Shown: one piece after another, positions 10,546-23,113 of the stretch | Layout of the letters: every line of letters begins with the position of its first letter | How positions within the stretch are numbered: the first letter of the stretch is position 1 | From: Amphibalanus amphitrite | Taxonomy: Eukaryota; Arthropoda; Thecostraca; Balanomorpha; Balanidae | Length of the DNA stretch: 64,000 nt | Direction of reading: 5' to 3' | NCBI RefSeq assembly: GCF_019059575.1 | Contig: NW_024881625.1 | Span: 372,001-436,000 of the forward strand | The notes under the pieces: model-generated | Databases searched by the model: none | What the model was told of the DNA's origin: nothing | What the model saw: only the letters and a program-made list of their open reading frames with translations | Translations under genes and position numbers: made by a program

Positions 10546-12134
10546 AATGAAACCCTTATCCTACATAATTGTACGCCTTACAGTGCAATACAATTGAGAA
10601 TTATCACTTGTGGACATGGTTATTGGTTAAGACCACTTGTGATCATTAGGTATCATCATCAAATTTGAATTTAAATAAACAACATTTGTACTACATTTAA
10701 AATAAACCAAGTACATGCATATTGCTACTTTTTGTGACCAATTGTAACTTTTTCATGACAGCACTGATGACAATCTTATCAACAAGCTACAGCCACTTTA
10801 ATTCAAAGAACAAACAGTACAGACAGATGCAGTGGCAGCAGGGCACTGCAGATTTTCATTTTGGTCCCATTCTTTCTGCAACGCCAGTAGGGCTAGTGCT
10901 AAAATGCCAAAATCTATGGGGGGCACTGTACCCTGGTGCCACCCCCCACCCCTGTTCTGCCGCCTATGGACAGATGTTAGGAAATCAAACCTGGAAGCCA
11001 AATAGGTCAGTTTTGTTAAAAATAATCCAGCAATCCACTTCTTCCAGGTATGAAATCCCAATCCAGAATGTTCATATGAGCTATTAGTATGTGCAACACA
11101 ATTTCGATTTAGTAAAAATAGCAACCAACCTCTAATACTTTCCTAATAAAATTACAAGTTCAAAAATGGCATCAACTTCTTCAGATTACCTACTTTTGGC
11201 CACTTTTGGCATCGTGCCACACGTGTGGTGCCATGCTGTGCTTTTGTTATGAGAGAGCCTCCCAAAAAAAGACAAACGAAATTCACAGCTCACGTTTTGG
11301 TAATATGGTTTTATTGCGTCATTATCGTTTGACCAATGAAAAATCTTAATTTGACCAAGCCCGTCATGATTCCAAAAGATTCCCCGTAATAGGCCCTTTT
11401 AACTAATGACGTAAGATATTGTTATTCTTTTGAAAAATGAATAAAATAAAGATGCAAGGCGCACACCGCTCAGGGCCATATAATACCGTTTCAGCTTACG
11501 TTTACGTCATTAAATTCAACGCTACAAAGATGATATTCACAAACAATCGTATCGTAAAATTATGTGAGGCAGAAAAAATGAACATTCTTTAAAAAAAAGC
11601 ACTTTTGAACTTCCAGTTTGATTTTTTATTTATTTTCATTCTCGAAGGTAGAACGCCTAGCTCATTTGTTATTTGAAATGACGTCACGAGTTCAATTTAG
11701 ATACTGAATATTCATTTTACGGTAAATATCCAAGGCCATTACAATTGTTATTTCGCTTCCCATCGCTTCCGCAGGCTGTTGAATATTTTTATACTTTTGT
11801 TTGTTTATATCTCAGTTTATTTTATCAAATATTTCTTTCAATAGATTGAAATACCTTTACCTAACCAAGCCACATGTGTCAGTATCATCTTTTATTGTTT
11901 ATCAATCAATTGTGGTAGCTGGGAACTGGAAAGTCTCATGGTTGTCTAATGCAAGATCAACGAGATTGTCTTATCAATATCATTATGTAGAACATGAATT
12001 GTGATGTGGTAGGTACCTAGTTATATATTGCTCATTAGTCATTACTTTGACTTACCTCTATGTTAATTGTTAATGCAAACTTTTCTGTTGGTATGTGAAC
12101 TGTGAACAATCTTCATGTCACTCAATTCTCTTAA

Positions 12135-13031
12135 CCCTCGCATGTGTGCGGCGTTTGCCAGCTTCTAATGTGTAGGGGGGGGGGGGGGGTCGGTTGGACC
12201 CCCCCCTTGCCGTTTGGCCCCTGATCGAGCTAGAGCTTCGCGGAAAAAACGAGCGTGTTGCCCGTGACGAGAGGAAGCCGATGATACCCAATTTTAAGGT
12301 CCTAGGTCATTGGTTGACCTTCCAGGTCAGGTCAATGACCCAAAGTCGGGAAAATCGGGACCTGTTATAAAGTCGTAAAGTGTGGCTGCTTAGGGGTTTT
12401 TCGGGGTGCTGATCACGAATATCGTGTTAGTTTTGATCACAGATGATGTCTTGAAGCATTTAGACCAGGTCGGGTCAGGTCAGGTCAGGTCAACCAGTAG
12501 GCGTCGTGACGGGTATTCGTAGTACGTGTCAACCGCCTCTGACAGCTTCGTAACATGTTACGAAGTCACCAAAACTACTTCGTAAATGTTCAAATGGTTG
12601 CTAAATTCGAATTCAGCTCCAAAAACTAGCCTAGAAACATGTAAAACTCGAAAAAGTGACCCGAGGTCACCCGAGGTCACCAAAGGTCAATGACCTGACC
12701 TGACCTTCAGGTGACCTTGACACACACGGGAGTAACATCAAATCACATGTTTGAACGTTTGAAACCACGAAAAGCTTGCAAACACGCGGCTAGTGCGAGC
12801 CGACATACGCGAAATCGCGATTCCGGCCAAACATGGTCTCGGAAAAGAGGTCACAGGTCAAAGGTCATTTGGGTCAGGGTCATGAAATTTTCAGGGTAGG
12901 TGTAAAATTGATCAATGTGAGGGTACTGAAAGTTTCGTCGCGATCGGCCGCTTTTTACGCGAGTTATTCGCGAAAAACCATGGGGGGGGGGTCCATCCGA
13001 CCCCCCCCCCCCCCCCCTACACATGCGAGGG
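12135..13031. mobile_element. TTAA-targeting element with G/C-tract hairpins (P2)
   Basis: TTAA at 12131-12134 and 13032-13035 flanks the inverted termini CCCTCGCATGTGTG and its partner. Just inside each end a long G run faces a C run across a short loop (12175-12208 and 12980-13017), so each end can fold on itself. The interior is full of AGGTCA half-sites, including tandem AGGTC pentamers near 12472-12492 and TGACCTGACCTGACC near 12690. No transposase. Confidence 0.9.
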
Positions 13032-13194
13032 TTAAGTTGTGACCATCATGACTCATGAGCCTCCTTTATTTTGTATTCTGTATAATGTAACTGGATGCCT
13101 TTACTAATATGGTCTTTGTATAAGATTGTTTCTAACCATACTTTGGTATTCATAACTTCTTATGAAAGAAAGTTGTTAACATTTTGAGCACCTA

Positions 13195-13360
13195 TGAGCT
13201 ATGATCCCAATGGATCTCACGACAAAATTGGGGAGCCAGATCTATGATCCGAGTGGATCTAGCGACAAAATTGAAGGGTCAGATCTATGATCCCAGTAGA
13301 TCTCTCGACAAAATTGAGGGGTTGGATCTATGATCTGAATGGATCTCGGATCGGGATCCA
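13195..13360. repeat. Right sub-terminal 43-44-bp repeats of hAT C
   Basis: About four more copies of the same unit as at the left end (GGATCTATGATC then GGATCTCTCGACAAAAT). They lie in the same, not inverted, orientation as the left array. Confidence 0.85.
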
Positions 13361-13558
13361 TGGGATCGGATCTCAGATCCATTTTTCCGGATCCAAGCAC
13401 ATGTCTGGTATATAGAACAACGGGTACACCAACGACGCGGAAAGCGCCCATTTTACCTGGATGAGTTACATGGTAGGTGATATATTTTTTGAATATGGAA
13501 AAAATAGTGTATTCTATTCTGAAGAATAAAGCCAAATTCATAAAGCAGTTATTTTTAA

Positions 13559-14750
13559 CCCGCGCCCTGGTGGGGTCTGTTTATAACGCGACCTGGTGGG
13601 GGGGGGGGGGCTATTTTTTGCCCCCCCCCTCGTATCTCCGAAACTACTGGACGGATCCGTAAAATTCAAACGGCGTTCGAAAGGCCTGTCAAATTTGTCG
13701 CGGAAAACCAAATTTCATTGACCTCGGGGTCACCGATGACGTCACAGGTCAGGTCAAAGATGAAATGTTTCACCGTTCACGGGTCATCTAGGAAATGCGC
13801 TATAACACCGAAGAAAACGCATTTTGTCGAGAATCAGCGATAGGGCGTCAGTTGCCTAGTACATATGTTGCTATAAGAGGTCACTGACATTACCAGGTCA
13901 GGTCACAGGTCAGGTCACCAAGGGTCACAGGTCAGGTCACATGAACCTAAACTAACTAAGGCTGTGCGACGCATGTTTTATGGCCAATTTTTCATTTCCA
14001 ACTCAATGGTGTTGGTTATAAGACTATCAGGTACGGCTTAGGTCACTTTCTGGTGGAGGTCAGGTCAAGGTCAGGTCAAAAAAGGTCAAATTTCAAAATT
14101 GGTATTTTTGCATAAAATGGGTATTGATTCGATGCAGCTCGTCACGGGGAGTCTAATGGTGGTCTTTGTTTTGCGCTACGAGGTCTAGAATTGCTAAAAA
14201 TTGATTTTGAAAATTTGACGTCATCAATTTTGAACAGTTTTTTCGCTATAACTTGGCCAAAAAAAGAGGTATTGATCTCAAATTTGGTATGTAGATAGAA
14301 GGCGGTAGGGACTATCACATATATTCCGGTTTTTTCGAAACTCAAAAAACTTTTTGGATTTTTCGGCTATTATAATCAAAAAATCTATTTTTTGATTTTT
14401 GGAGGTCAAAATCCAAAAATTTCAAAAATCCGAGATAGCAGTTTTGTAGCCCTGTCAATTCTACAGCTTTTATGTCCTAATCGTTTTTCTGTATTTGCAA
14501 AGCTATAGGCATGACAGCTCTTCCCGCGAAACCCTTTTTTCGGTCGAAAACGGCAGAACATGACGTCACTCTGACGTCATTTCCGGCCAATCTATCATAG
14601 CCTTTGGAAAAATTTTTGGTCACAGTGTGTAAAATTGATGTCCGGGAGGGTACTGAAAGTTTGGTGACGATCGGCGCAGCGGTTCTGGAGATATATCGAA
14701 AAGTCTGGAGGGGGGGCAAAAAATAGCCCCCCCCCCCACCAGGGCGCGGG
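13559..14750. mobile_element. TTAA-targeting element with AGGTCA arrays (P3)
   Basis: TTAA at 13555-13558 and 14751-14754 flanks perfect inverted termini CCCGCGCCCTGGTGGGG. A G-tract/C-tract hairpin follows at each end (13597-13630 and 14707-14738, with CTATTTTTTG in the loop). Half-site clusters lie at 13740-13755, 13890-13945 and 14055-14085 (AGGTCAAGGTCAGGTCA-type). Flanking bases belong to hAT B. No transposase. Confidence 0.92.
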
Positions 14751-15362
14751 TTAAGTTATATGTACCAGAAATAACATACTAACCATAGTTTAAAACTTAG
14801 TCTATAGTTAGTTGAAAAGCGTATAGTTGATACTAAGATGGAAGGAATCTATGGAGGACGGAAATGGCGCAGCGGTTTCATTCTTAAAACGTGTTCGCAA
14901 GCAGGATTTACGTAATGCTAGCGGCATCTATTAATGTAATCGGGGACGCTGATTGGCTGATCGAGTCCGTGAGCAGTATCACTAGTTTGAGCCAGTACAG
15001 GGTTGAGGCAATGTGCGCATGCGCAGGAACTTGTGCTCTCATGGAGGGGCTTTTGGTACCTCGGGCAGCGCCCAATGCTTTTTGGACCTGTTATGGCCTC
15101 TGCATCGAAAAACGCTAGATAAAAAGGTTGTAGAGGAAGCTTGAGGCTACCTTTCCCTACAATAATTTTGGCACTTTATCCTTTAGCTTACGTGTGAGGC
15201 TCGCTTGAAAAAGGTCGATTTAACATGGAAACCCTATGGGGTAGTAGTTTTTGAGCGCCCATTTGGCCTAATGCTACCAACTGTTACTGGCTACCCCTGG
15301 TGACGTAGGCATGGGAGTGCCAGGTTGGTAGGAACTAGACTTCGACGCCCCCTGCTTCATCC

Positions 15363-15854
15363 TATAAAGGGTCATTTTTGCCAACCACAACTTGACAATG
15401 GAACATACCTATTAAGAGATGACATCCAGCAACTCTCAAACAGCCACTTCAAAAAGGACATACGCCAGCAGCTGGGGGCTCCAGATCCACTAAAATTTTA
15501 CAGAATTGGTTCCAAAGCGGGCAACACTTTCCACTCCATACTTCGTATGAATATGTCTCACTTAAATGCCCATCTCTTCACAATTCAAAAAGTGGACTCA
15601 CCAAAATGTGATTGCGGGAATGGCAATGAAAACACTGATAATTTCATCTTCCATTGCTCAAAATACACATCCGAACGTAACGATCTATTTAATTAATCTA
15701 TCCCAAACACTAAAATCAGACTTTAGACGACTCTGCAAAGCAGCAACATGACATTCTAATTTACGGCAGCGATCTCAACAGCTGTGACGGTATGGCAGTG
15801 GCCCTAAGTTTTCAAAACTTTTTAATTGCATCAAAGAGATTCGCTCAAGTGTAA
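15363..15854 (+). pseudogene. LINE ORF2 fragment, part 2 (C-terminal zinc-knuckle region)
   Basis: The reading continues the LINE across the inserted hAT: SYKGSFLPTTT then QWN is the SFxPxxxxxWNxLP block. It goes on through HFKKDIRQQLGAPDPLKFYR, SHLNAHLFTIQKVDSPKCDC and DNFIFHC (a CxC...H...C zinc-binding motif). It ends in SFQNFLIASKRFAQ before a TAA at about 15852. At least three frameshifts or stops are needed (a TGA near 15394, shifts near 15690 and 15745), so it is dead. The C-terminus and the microsatellite tail suggest a CR1/L2-like or related clade; the clade is inference. Confidence 0.8.
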
Positions 15855-16112
15855 ATTTTTCACATTTTCCTCGGCCTGTAGCTTCTATTTCGGTCTCCGG
15901 AGAGGAACGGCGGGCGAGCGGCGACTTTAACTGCTGGTGAGCTGTGCCTTGGCGGCGGCCGCAGCCGTGTTTACATTTGTTTATGTATGTCATTCGACAA
16001 CGCGCTTTGAGTTAAGCTTTTGCTTTTGCGCCTGTCTTATATTTTGTACATTATCAGCCCATATTTTTTGTTTAATAAACTTGGTTATGATGATGATGAT
16101 GATGATGATGAT
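15855..16112 (+). mobile_element. LINE 3' untranslated region with ATG-microsatellite tail
   Basis: Non-coding sequence after the LINE stop, with AATAAA at 16074-16079, ends in an (ATG)n run of about eight units (16087-16112). Short 3' microsatellites instead of poly(A) are known for several LINE clades. This marks the 3' terminus of the LINE that contains the whole 7336-15354 stack. Confidence 0.8.
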
Positions 16113-16402
16113 CTGCGCTGACGTCACAAAGTCAAAGGGGGCAATCGAATGCATTAGCCTTTCTGAGTTCGAGTGCTTCAGACTTTGAAGTTAAATATTT
16201 CGAGTGGAGGCATTGCTCGATGTTGTGAGTACCCAAACCGGTAATAACTACACTCAGAAACAGTTAAGAACATTATGTAACGGAAGTTGGCACAGATTCA
16301 GCACAGATTCAGCACAGCACAGATTCGGTAGGGGAAAAAAGGCCCCGGTAGAGGGAAACCTTTATGACCCGTTTTCCCCTAGAAATGACGTCACAAAGAG
16401 GT

Positions 16403-19400
16403 AAAAATGGGTATCAATCGAAAGCTCTCGTTTACCCAGACACAGTCCTGCAGGAAAATTCCACTTTTTCCCCATAGGAAAGTTTGTACGGGAAAATCAA
16501 AATTTTGGGTCAATGGGGGGTCCCCCCCGATTTCGTTCAAAATCGGCACACAGGTGCCCCACCACCACCCGAGAAACTTTCCCCAAAACGGTCCCCGTTG
16601 CATTGACGTTTAAGGCCCGTAAAGCCCCCTAGACTCGTAAAATATACGTAAAATCGCCTTTGTACGGACAAAAAAGTGGTGCTATGGTAAAAATGGGTAT
16701 CAATCGAAAGCTCTCGTTTACCCAGACACAGTCCTGCAGGAAAATTCCACTTTTTCCCCATAGGAAAGTTTGTACGGGAAAATCAAAATTTTGGGTCAAT
16801 GGGGGGTCCCCCCCCGATTTCGTTCAAAATCGGCACACAGGTGCCCCAGCACCACCCGAGAAACTTTCCCCAAAACGGTCCCCGTTGCATTGACGTTTAA
16901 GGCCCGTAAAGCCCCCTAGACTCGTAAAATATCCGTAAAATCGCCTTTGTACGGACAAAAAAGTGGTGCTATGGTAAAAATGGGTATCAATCGAAAGCTC
17001 TTGTTTACCCAGACACAGTCCTGCAGGAAAATTCCACTTTTTCCCCATAGGAAAGTTTGTACGGGAAAATAAAAATTTTGGGTCAATGGGGGGTCCCCCC
17101 CGATTTCGTTCAAAATCGGCACACAGGTGCCCCACCACCACCCGAGAAACTTTCCCCAAAACGGTCCCCGTTGCATTGACGTTTAAGGCCCGTAAAGCCC
17201 CCTAGACTCGTAAAATATCCGTAAAATCGCCTTTGTACGGACAAAAAAGTGGTGCTATGGTAAAAATGAGTATCAATCGAAAGCTCTCGTTTACCCAGAC
17301 ACAGTCCTGCAGGAAAATTCCACTTTTTCCCCCATAGGAAAGTTTTTACGGGAAAATCAAAATTTTGGGTCAATGGGGGGTCCCCCCCCCGATTTCGTTC
17401 AAAAACGGCACACAGGTGCCCCACCACCAGCCGAGAAACATTCCCCAAAACGGTCCCCGTTGCATTGACGTTTAAGGCCCGTAAAGCCCCCTAGACTCGT
17501 AAAATATCCGTAAAATCGCCTTTGTACGGACAAAAAAGTGGTGCTATGGTAAAAATGGGTATCAATCGAAAGCTCTCGTTTACCCAGACACAGTCCTGCA
17601 GGAAAATTCCACTTTTTCCCCATAGGAAAGTTTTTACGGGAAAATCAAAATTTTGGGTCAATGGGGGGGGCCCCCCGATTTCGTTCAAAATCGGCACACA
17701 GGTGCCCCACCACCACCCGAGAAACTTTCCCCAAAACGGTCCCCGTTGCATTGACGTTTAAGGCCCGTAAAGCCCCCTAGACTCGTAAAATATCCGTAAA
17801 ATCGCCTTTGTACGGACAAAAAAGTGGTGCTATGGTAAAAATGGGTATCAATCGAAAGCTCTCGTTTACACAGACACAGTCCTGCAGGAAAATTCCACTT
17901 TTTCCCCATAGGAAAGTTTTTACGGGAAAATCAAAATTTTGGGTCAATGGGGGGTCCCCCCCGATTTCGTTCAAAATCGGCACATAGGTGCCCCACCACC
18001 AGCCGAGAAACATTCCCCAAAACGGTCCCGTTGCATTGACGTTTAAGGCCCGTAAAGCCCCCTAGACTCGTAAAATATCCGTAAAATCGCCTTTGTACGG
18101 ACAAAAAAGTGGTGCTATGGTAAAAATGGGTATCAATCGAAAGCTCTCGTTTACCCAGACACAGTCCTGCAGGAAAATTCCACTTTTTCCCCATAGGAAA
18201 GTTTGTACGGGAAAATCAAAATTTTGGGTCAATGGGGGGTCCCCCCCGATTTCGTTCAAAATCGGCACACAGGTGCCCCACCACCACCCGAGAAACTTTC
18301 CCTAAAACGGTCCCCGTTGCATTGACGTTTAAGGCCCGTAAAGCCCCCTAGACTCGTAAAATATCCGTAAAATCGCCTTTGTACGGACAAAAAAGTGGTG
18401 CTATGGTAAAAATGGGTATCAATCGAAAGCTCTCGTTTACCCAGACACAGTCCTACAGGAAAATTCCACTTTTTCCCCATAGGAAAGTTTGTACGGGAAA
18501 ATCAAAATTTTGGGTCAATGGGGGGTCCCCCCCGATTTCGTTCAAAATCGGCACACAGGTGCCCCACCACCACCCGAGAAACTTTCCCCAAAACGGTCCC
18601 CGTTGCATTGACGTTTAAGGCCCGTAAAGCCCCCTAGACTCGTAAAATGTCCGTAAAATCGCCTTTGTACGGACAAAAAAGTGGTGCTATGGTAAAAATG
18701 GGTATCAATCGAAAGCTCTCGTTTACCCAGACACAGTCCTGCAGGAAAATTCCACTTTTTCCCCATAGGAAAGTTTGTACGGGAAAATCAAAATTTTGGG
18801 TCAATGGGGGGTCCCCCCCGATTTCGTTCAAAATCGTCACACAGGTGCCCCACCACCACCCGAGAAACTTTCCCCAAAACGGTCCCCGTTGCATTGACGT
18901 TTAAGGCCCGTAAAGCCCCCTAGACTCGTAAAATATCCGTAAAATCGCCTTTGTACGGACAAAAAAAGTGGTGCTATGGTAAAAATGGGTATCAATCGAA
19001 AGCTCTCGTTTACCCAGACACAGTCCTGCAGGAAAATTCCACTTTTTCCCCATAGGAAAGTTTTTACGGGAAAATCAAAATTTTGGGTCAATGGGGGGTC
19101 CCCCCCCGATTTCGTTCAAAATCGGCACACAGGTGCCCCACCACCAGCCGAGAAACATTCCCCAAAACGGTCCCCGTTGCATTGACGTTTAAGGCCCGTA
19201 AAGCCCCCTAGACTCGTAAAATATCCGTAAAATCGCCTTTGTACGGACAAAAAAGTGGTGCTATGGTAAAAATGGGTATCAATCGAAAGCCCTCGTTTAC
19301 CCAGACACAGTCCTGCAGGAAAATTCCACTTTTTCCCCATAGGAAAGTTTGTACGGGAAAATCAAAATTTTGGGTCAATGGGGGGGTCCCCCCCGATTTC

Positions 19401-21663
19401 GTTCAAAATCGGCACACAGGTGCCCCACCACCACCCGAGAAACTTTCCCCAAAACGGTCCCCGTTGCATTGACGTTTAAGGCCCGTAAAGCCCCCTAGAC
19501 TCGTAAAATATCCGTAAAATCGCCTTTGTACGGACAAAAAAGTGGTGCTATGGTAAAAATGGGTATCAATCGAAAGCTCTCGTTTACCCAGACACAGTCC
19601 TGCAGGAAAATTCCACTTTTTCCCCATAGGAAAGTTTTTACGGGAAAATCAAAATTTTGGGTCAATGGGGGGTCCCCCCCGATTTCGTTCAAAATCGGCA
19701 CACAGGTGCCCCACCACCAGCCGAGAAACATTCCCCAAAACGGTCCCCGTTGCATTGACGTTTAAGGCCCGTAAAGCCCCCTAGACTCGTAAAATATCCG
19801 TAAAATCGCCTTTGTACGGACAAAAAAGTGGTGCTATGGTAAAAATGGGTATCAATCGAAAGCTCTCGTTTACCCAGACACAGTCCTGCAGGAAAATTCC
19901 ACTTTTTCCCCATAGGAAAGTTTGTACGGGAAAATCAAAATTTTGGGTCAATGGGGGGTCCCCCCCGATTTCGTTCAAAATCGGCACACAGGTGCCCCAC
20001 CACCACCCGAGAAACGTTCCCCAAAACGGTCCCCGTTGCATTGACGTTTAAGGCCCGTAAAGCCCCCTAGACTCGTAAAATATCCGTAAAATCGCCTTTG
20101 TACGGACAAAAAAGTGGTGCTATGGTAAAAATGGGTATCAATCGAAAGCTCTCGTTTACCCAGACACAGTCCTGCAGGAAAATTCCACTTTTTCCCCATA
20201 GGAAAGTTTGTACGGGAAAATCAAAATTTTGGGTCAATGGGGGGTCCCCCCCGATTTCGTTCAAAATCGGCACACAGGTGCCCCACCACCACCCGAGAAA
20301 CTTTCCCCAAAACGGTCCCCGTTGCATTGACGTTTAAGGCCCGTAAAGCCCCCTAGACTCGTAAAATATCCGTAAAATCGCCTTTGTACGGACAAAAAAG
20401 TGGTGCTATGGTAAAAATGGGTATCAATCGAAAGCTCTCGTTTAACCAGACACAGTCCTGCAGGAAAATTCCACTTTTTCCCCATAGGAAAGTTTTTACG
20501 GGAAAATCAAAATTTTGGGTCAATGGGGGGTCCCCCCCGATTTCGTTCAAAATCGGCACACAGGTGCCCCACCACCAGCCGAGAAACATTCCCCAAAACG
20601 GTCCCCGTTGCATTGACGTTTAAGGCCCGTAAAGCCCCCTAGACTCGTAAAATATCCGTAAAATCGCCTTTGTACGGACAAAAAAGTGGTGCTATGGTAA
20701 AAATGGGTATCAATCGAAAGCTCTCGTTGACCCAGACACAGTCCTGCAGGAAAATTCCACTTTTTCCCCATAGGAAAGTTTGTACGGGAAAATCAAAATT
20801 TTGGGTCAATGGGGGGTCCCCCCCGATTTCGTTCAAAATCGGCACACAGGTGCCCCACCACCACCCGAGAAACTTTCCCCAAAACGGTCCCCGTTGCATT
20901 GACGTTTAAGGCCCGTTAAGCCCCCTAGACTCGTAAAATATCCGTAAAATCGCCTTTGTACGGACAAAAAAGTGGTGCTATGGTAAAAATGGGTATCAAT
21001 CGAAAGCTCTCGTTTACCCAGACACAGTCCTGCAGGAAAATTCCACTTTTTCCCCATAGGAAAGTTTGTACGGGAAAATCAAAATTTTGGGTCAATGGGG
21101 AGTCCCCCCCGATTTCGTTCAAAATCGGCACACAGGTGCCCCACCACCACCCGAGAAACTTTCCCCAAAACGGTCCCCGTTGCATTGACGTTTAAGGCCC
21201 GTAAAGCCCCCTAGACTCGTAAAATATCCGTAAAATCGCCTTTGTACGGACAAAAAAGTGGTGCTATGGTAAAAATGGGTATCAATCGAAAGCTCTCGTT
21301 TACCCAGACACAGTCCTGCAGGAAAATTCCACTTTTTCCCCATAGGAAAGTTTGTACGGGAAAATCAAAATTTTGGGTCAATGGGGGTCCCCCCCGATTT
21401 TGTTCAAAATCGGCACACAGGTGCCCCACCACCACCCGAGAAACTTTCCCCAAAACGGTCCCCGTTGCATTGACGTTTAAGGCCCGTAAAGCCCCCTAGA
21501 CTCGTAAAATATCCGTAAAATCGCCTTTGTACGGACAAAAAAGTGGTGCTATGGTAAAAATGGGTATCAATCGAAAGCTCTCGTTTACCCAGACACAGTC
21601 CTGCAGGAAAATTCCACTTTTTCCCCATAGGAGAGTTTGTACGGGAAAATCAAAATTTTGGGT
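16403..21663 (+). repeat. 286-bp tandem array, left arm (19 units, last one partial)
   Basis: Units start at GTAAAAATGGGTATCAATCG, include TTTACCCAGACACAGTCCTG, a G6-T-C7 hairpin-like block and CGATTTCGTTCAAAATCGG, and end in AAAAAGTGGTGCTATG. Two linked variants are interspersed: GTTTGTACGGG usually with CACCCGAGAAACTTTC, and GTTTTTACGGG usually with CAGCCGAGAAACATTC. This implies unequal exchange or conversion. Overlapping 68-86-codon frames on both strands repeat at each unit with frame slippage (286 is not a multiple of 3) and are not genes. Confidence 0.95.
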
Positions 21664-21667
21664 CCAA

Positions 21668-23113
21668 AAGTCCATTTTTACCAAAGCACCACTTTTTTGT
21701 GCGTACAAAGGCGATTTTACGGATATTTTACGAGTCTAGGGGGCTTTACGGGCCTTAAACGTCAATGCAACGGGGACCGTTTTGGGGAAAGTTTCTCGGG
21801 TGGTGCTGGGGCACCTGTGTGCCGATTTTGAACGAAATCGGGGGGGGGGACCCCCATTGACCCAAAATTTTGATTTTCCCGTACAAACTTTCCTATGGGG
21901 AAAAAGTGGAATTTTCCTGCAGGACTGTGTCTGGGTAAACGAGAGCTTTCGATTGATACCCATTTTTACCATAGCACCACTTTTTTGTCCGTACAAAGGC
22001 GATTTTACGGATATTTTACGAGTCTAGGGGGCTTTACGGGCCTTAAACGTCAATGCAACGGGGACCGTTTTGGGGAAAGTTTCTCGGGTGGTGCTGGGGC
22101 ACCTGTGTGCCGATTTTGAACGAAATCGGGGGGGACCCCCCATTGACCCAAAATTTTGATTTTCCCGTACAAACTTTCCTATGGGGAAAAAGTGGAATTT
22201 TCCTGCAGGAATGTGTCTGGGTAAACGAGAGCTTTCGATTGATACCCACTTTTACCATAGCACCACTTTTTTGTCCGTACAAAGGCGATTTTACGGATAT
22301 TTTACGAGTCTAGGGGGCTTTACGGGCCTTAAACGTCAATGCAACGGGGACCGTTTTGGGGAAAGTTTCTCGGCTGGTGCTGGGGCACCTGTGTGCCGAT
22401 TTTGAACGACATCGGGGGGGACCCCTCATTGACCCAAAATTTTGATTTTCCCGTACAAACTCTCCTATGGGGAAAAAGTGGAATTTTCCTGCAGGACTGT
22501 GTCTGGGTAAACGAGAGCTTTCGATTGATACCCTTTTTACCATAACATCACTTTTTTGTCCGTACAAAGGCGATTTTACGGATATTTTACGAGTCTAGGG
22601 GGCTTTACGGGCCTTAAACGTCAATGCAACGGGGACCGTTTTGGGGAAAGTTTCTCGGGTGGTGCTGGGGCACCTGTGTGCCGATTTTGAACGAAATCGG
22701 GGGGACCCCCCATTGACCCAAAATTTTGATTTTCCCGTACAAACTTTCCTATGGGGAAAAAGTGGAATTTTCCTGCAGGACTGTGTCTGGGTAAACGAGA
22801 GCTTTCGATTGATACCCATTTTTACCATAGCACCACTTTTTTGTCCGTACAAAGGCGATTTTACGGATATTTTACGAGTCTAGGGGGCTTTACGGGCCTT
22901 AAACGTCAATGCAACGGGGACCGTTTTGGGGAAAGTTTCTCGGGTGGTGGTGGGGCACCTGTGTGCCGATTTTGAACGAAATCGGGGGGGGACCCCCCAT
23001 TGACCCAAAATTTTGATTTTCCCGTACAAACTTTCCTATGGGGAAAAAGTGGAATTTTCCTGCAGGACTGTGTCTGGGGAAACGAGAGCTTTCGATTGAT
23101 ACCCATTTTTACC
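21668..23113 (-). repeat. 286-bp tandem array, right inverted arm (5 units)
   Basis: The same unit as the left arm occurs in reverse complement (ACAAACTTTCCTATGGGG recurs at about 21887, 22170, 22739 and 23026, with a variant ACTCTCC near 22457). The junction with the left arm at 21660-21670 reads TTTTGGGTCCAAAAGTCC, so the two arms meet with only a few bases between them. Confidence 0.95.

Larger units (their letters stand above)
10308..13407. mobile_element. hAT element C nested in hAT B
   Basis: The termini share CAGACATGTGCTTGGATCCG as an inverted repeat of 20 bp. The 8-bp duplication GTATATAG is at 10300-10307 and 13408-13415. Both ends have arrays of a roughly 43-bp sub-repeat containing GGATCTATGATC and GGATCTCTCGACAAAAT. 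A TTAA element at 12135-13031 sits inside. The interior 10560-12130 and 13036-13190 is AT-rich, without a transposase frame. Confidence 0.92.
10296..15299. mobile_element. hAT element B nested in hAT A1
   Basis: The 8-bp duplication GTGACGTA at 10288-10295 and 15300-15307 brackets termini CAGGGTA on the left and CAGGGGTAG (reverse complement of the right). hAT copy A2 has the uninterrupted site once (reverse complement of CCTACGTCACCACGAG near 23480), which confirms the insertion. Most of the element's own sequence lies at 13416-15299, because a third hAT landed 12 bp inside the left end. It also carries a TTAA element at 13559-14750. No transposase frame. Confidence 0.88.
7336..15354. mobile_element. 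hAT element, copy A1 (about 1.8 kb expanded to 8.0 kb by insertions)
   Basis: The element starts CAAGAGGCCCTAAAACATAA and ends with the reverse complement of CAGGGGGCGTCGAAG. It is flanked by the 8-bp duplication CTTCATCC (7328-7335 and 15355-15362), and 8-bp duplications with CA-starting short TIRs are typical of hAT transposons. It sits inside a LINE. It is itself interrupted by a TTAA element (7972-9145) and a second hAT (10296-15299). Without them it is about 1.8 kb and matches copy A2 (23435-25247) in inverted orientation. No transposase is visible. Confidence 0.88.

Noticed and set aside
16403-23113. Dozens of 68-86-codon open frames on both strands, some with shared peptide such as MGKKWNFPAGLCLGKRELSI
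   Set aside because: They recur once per 286-bp repeat in shifting frames on both strands; they reflect repeat composition, not genes.
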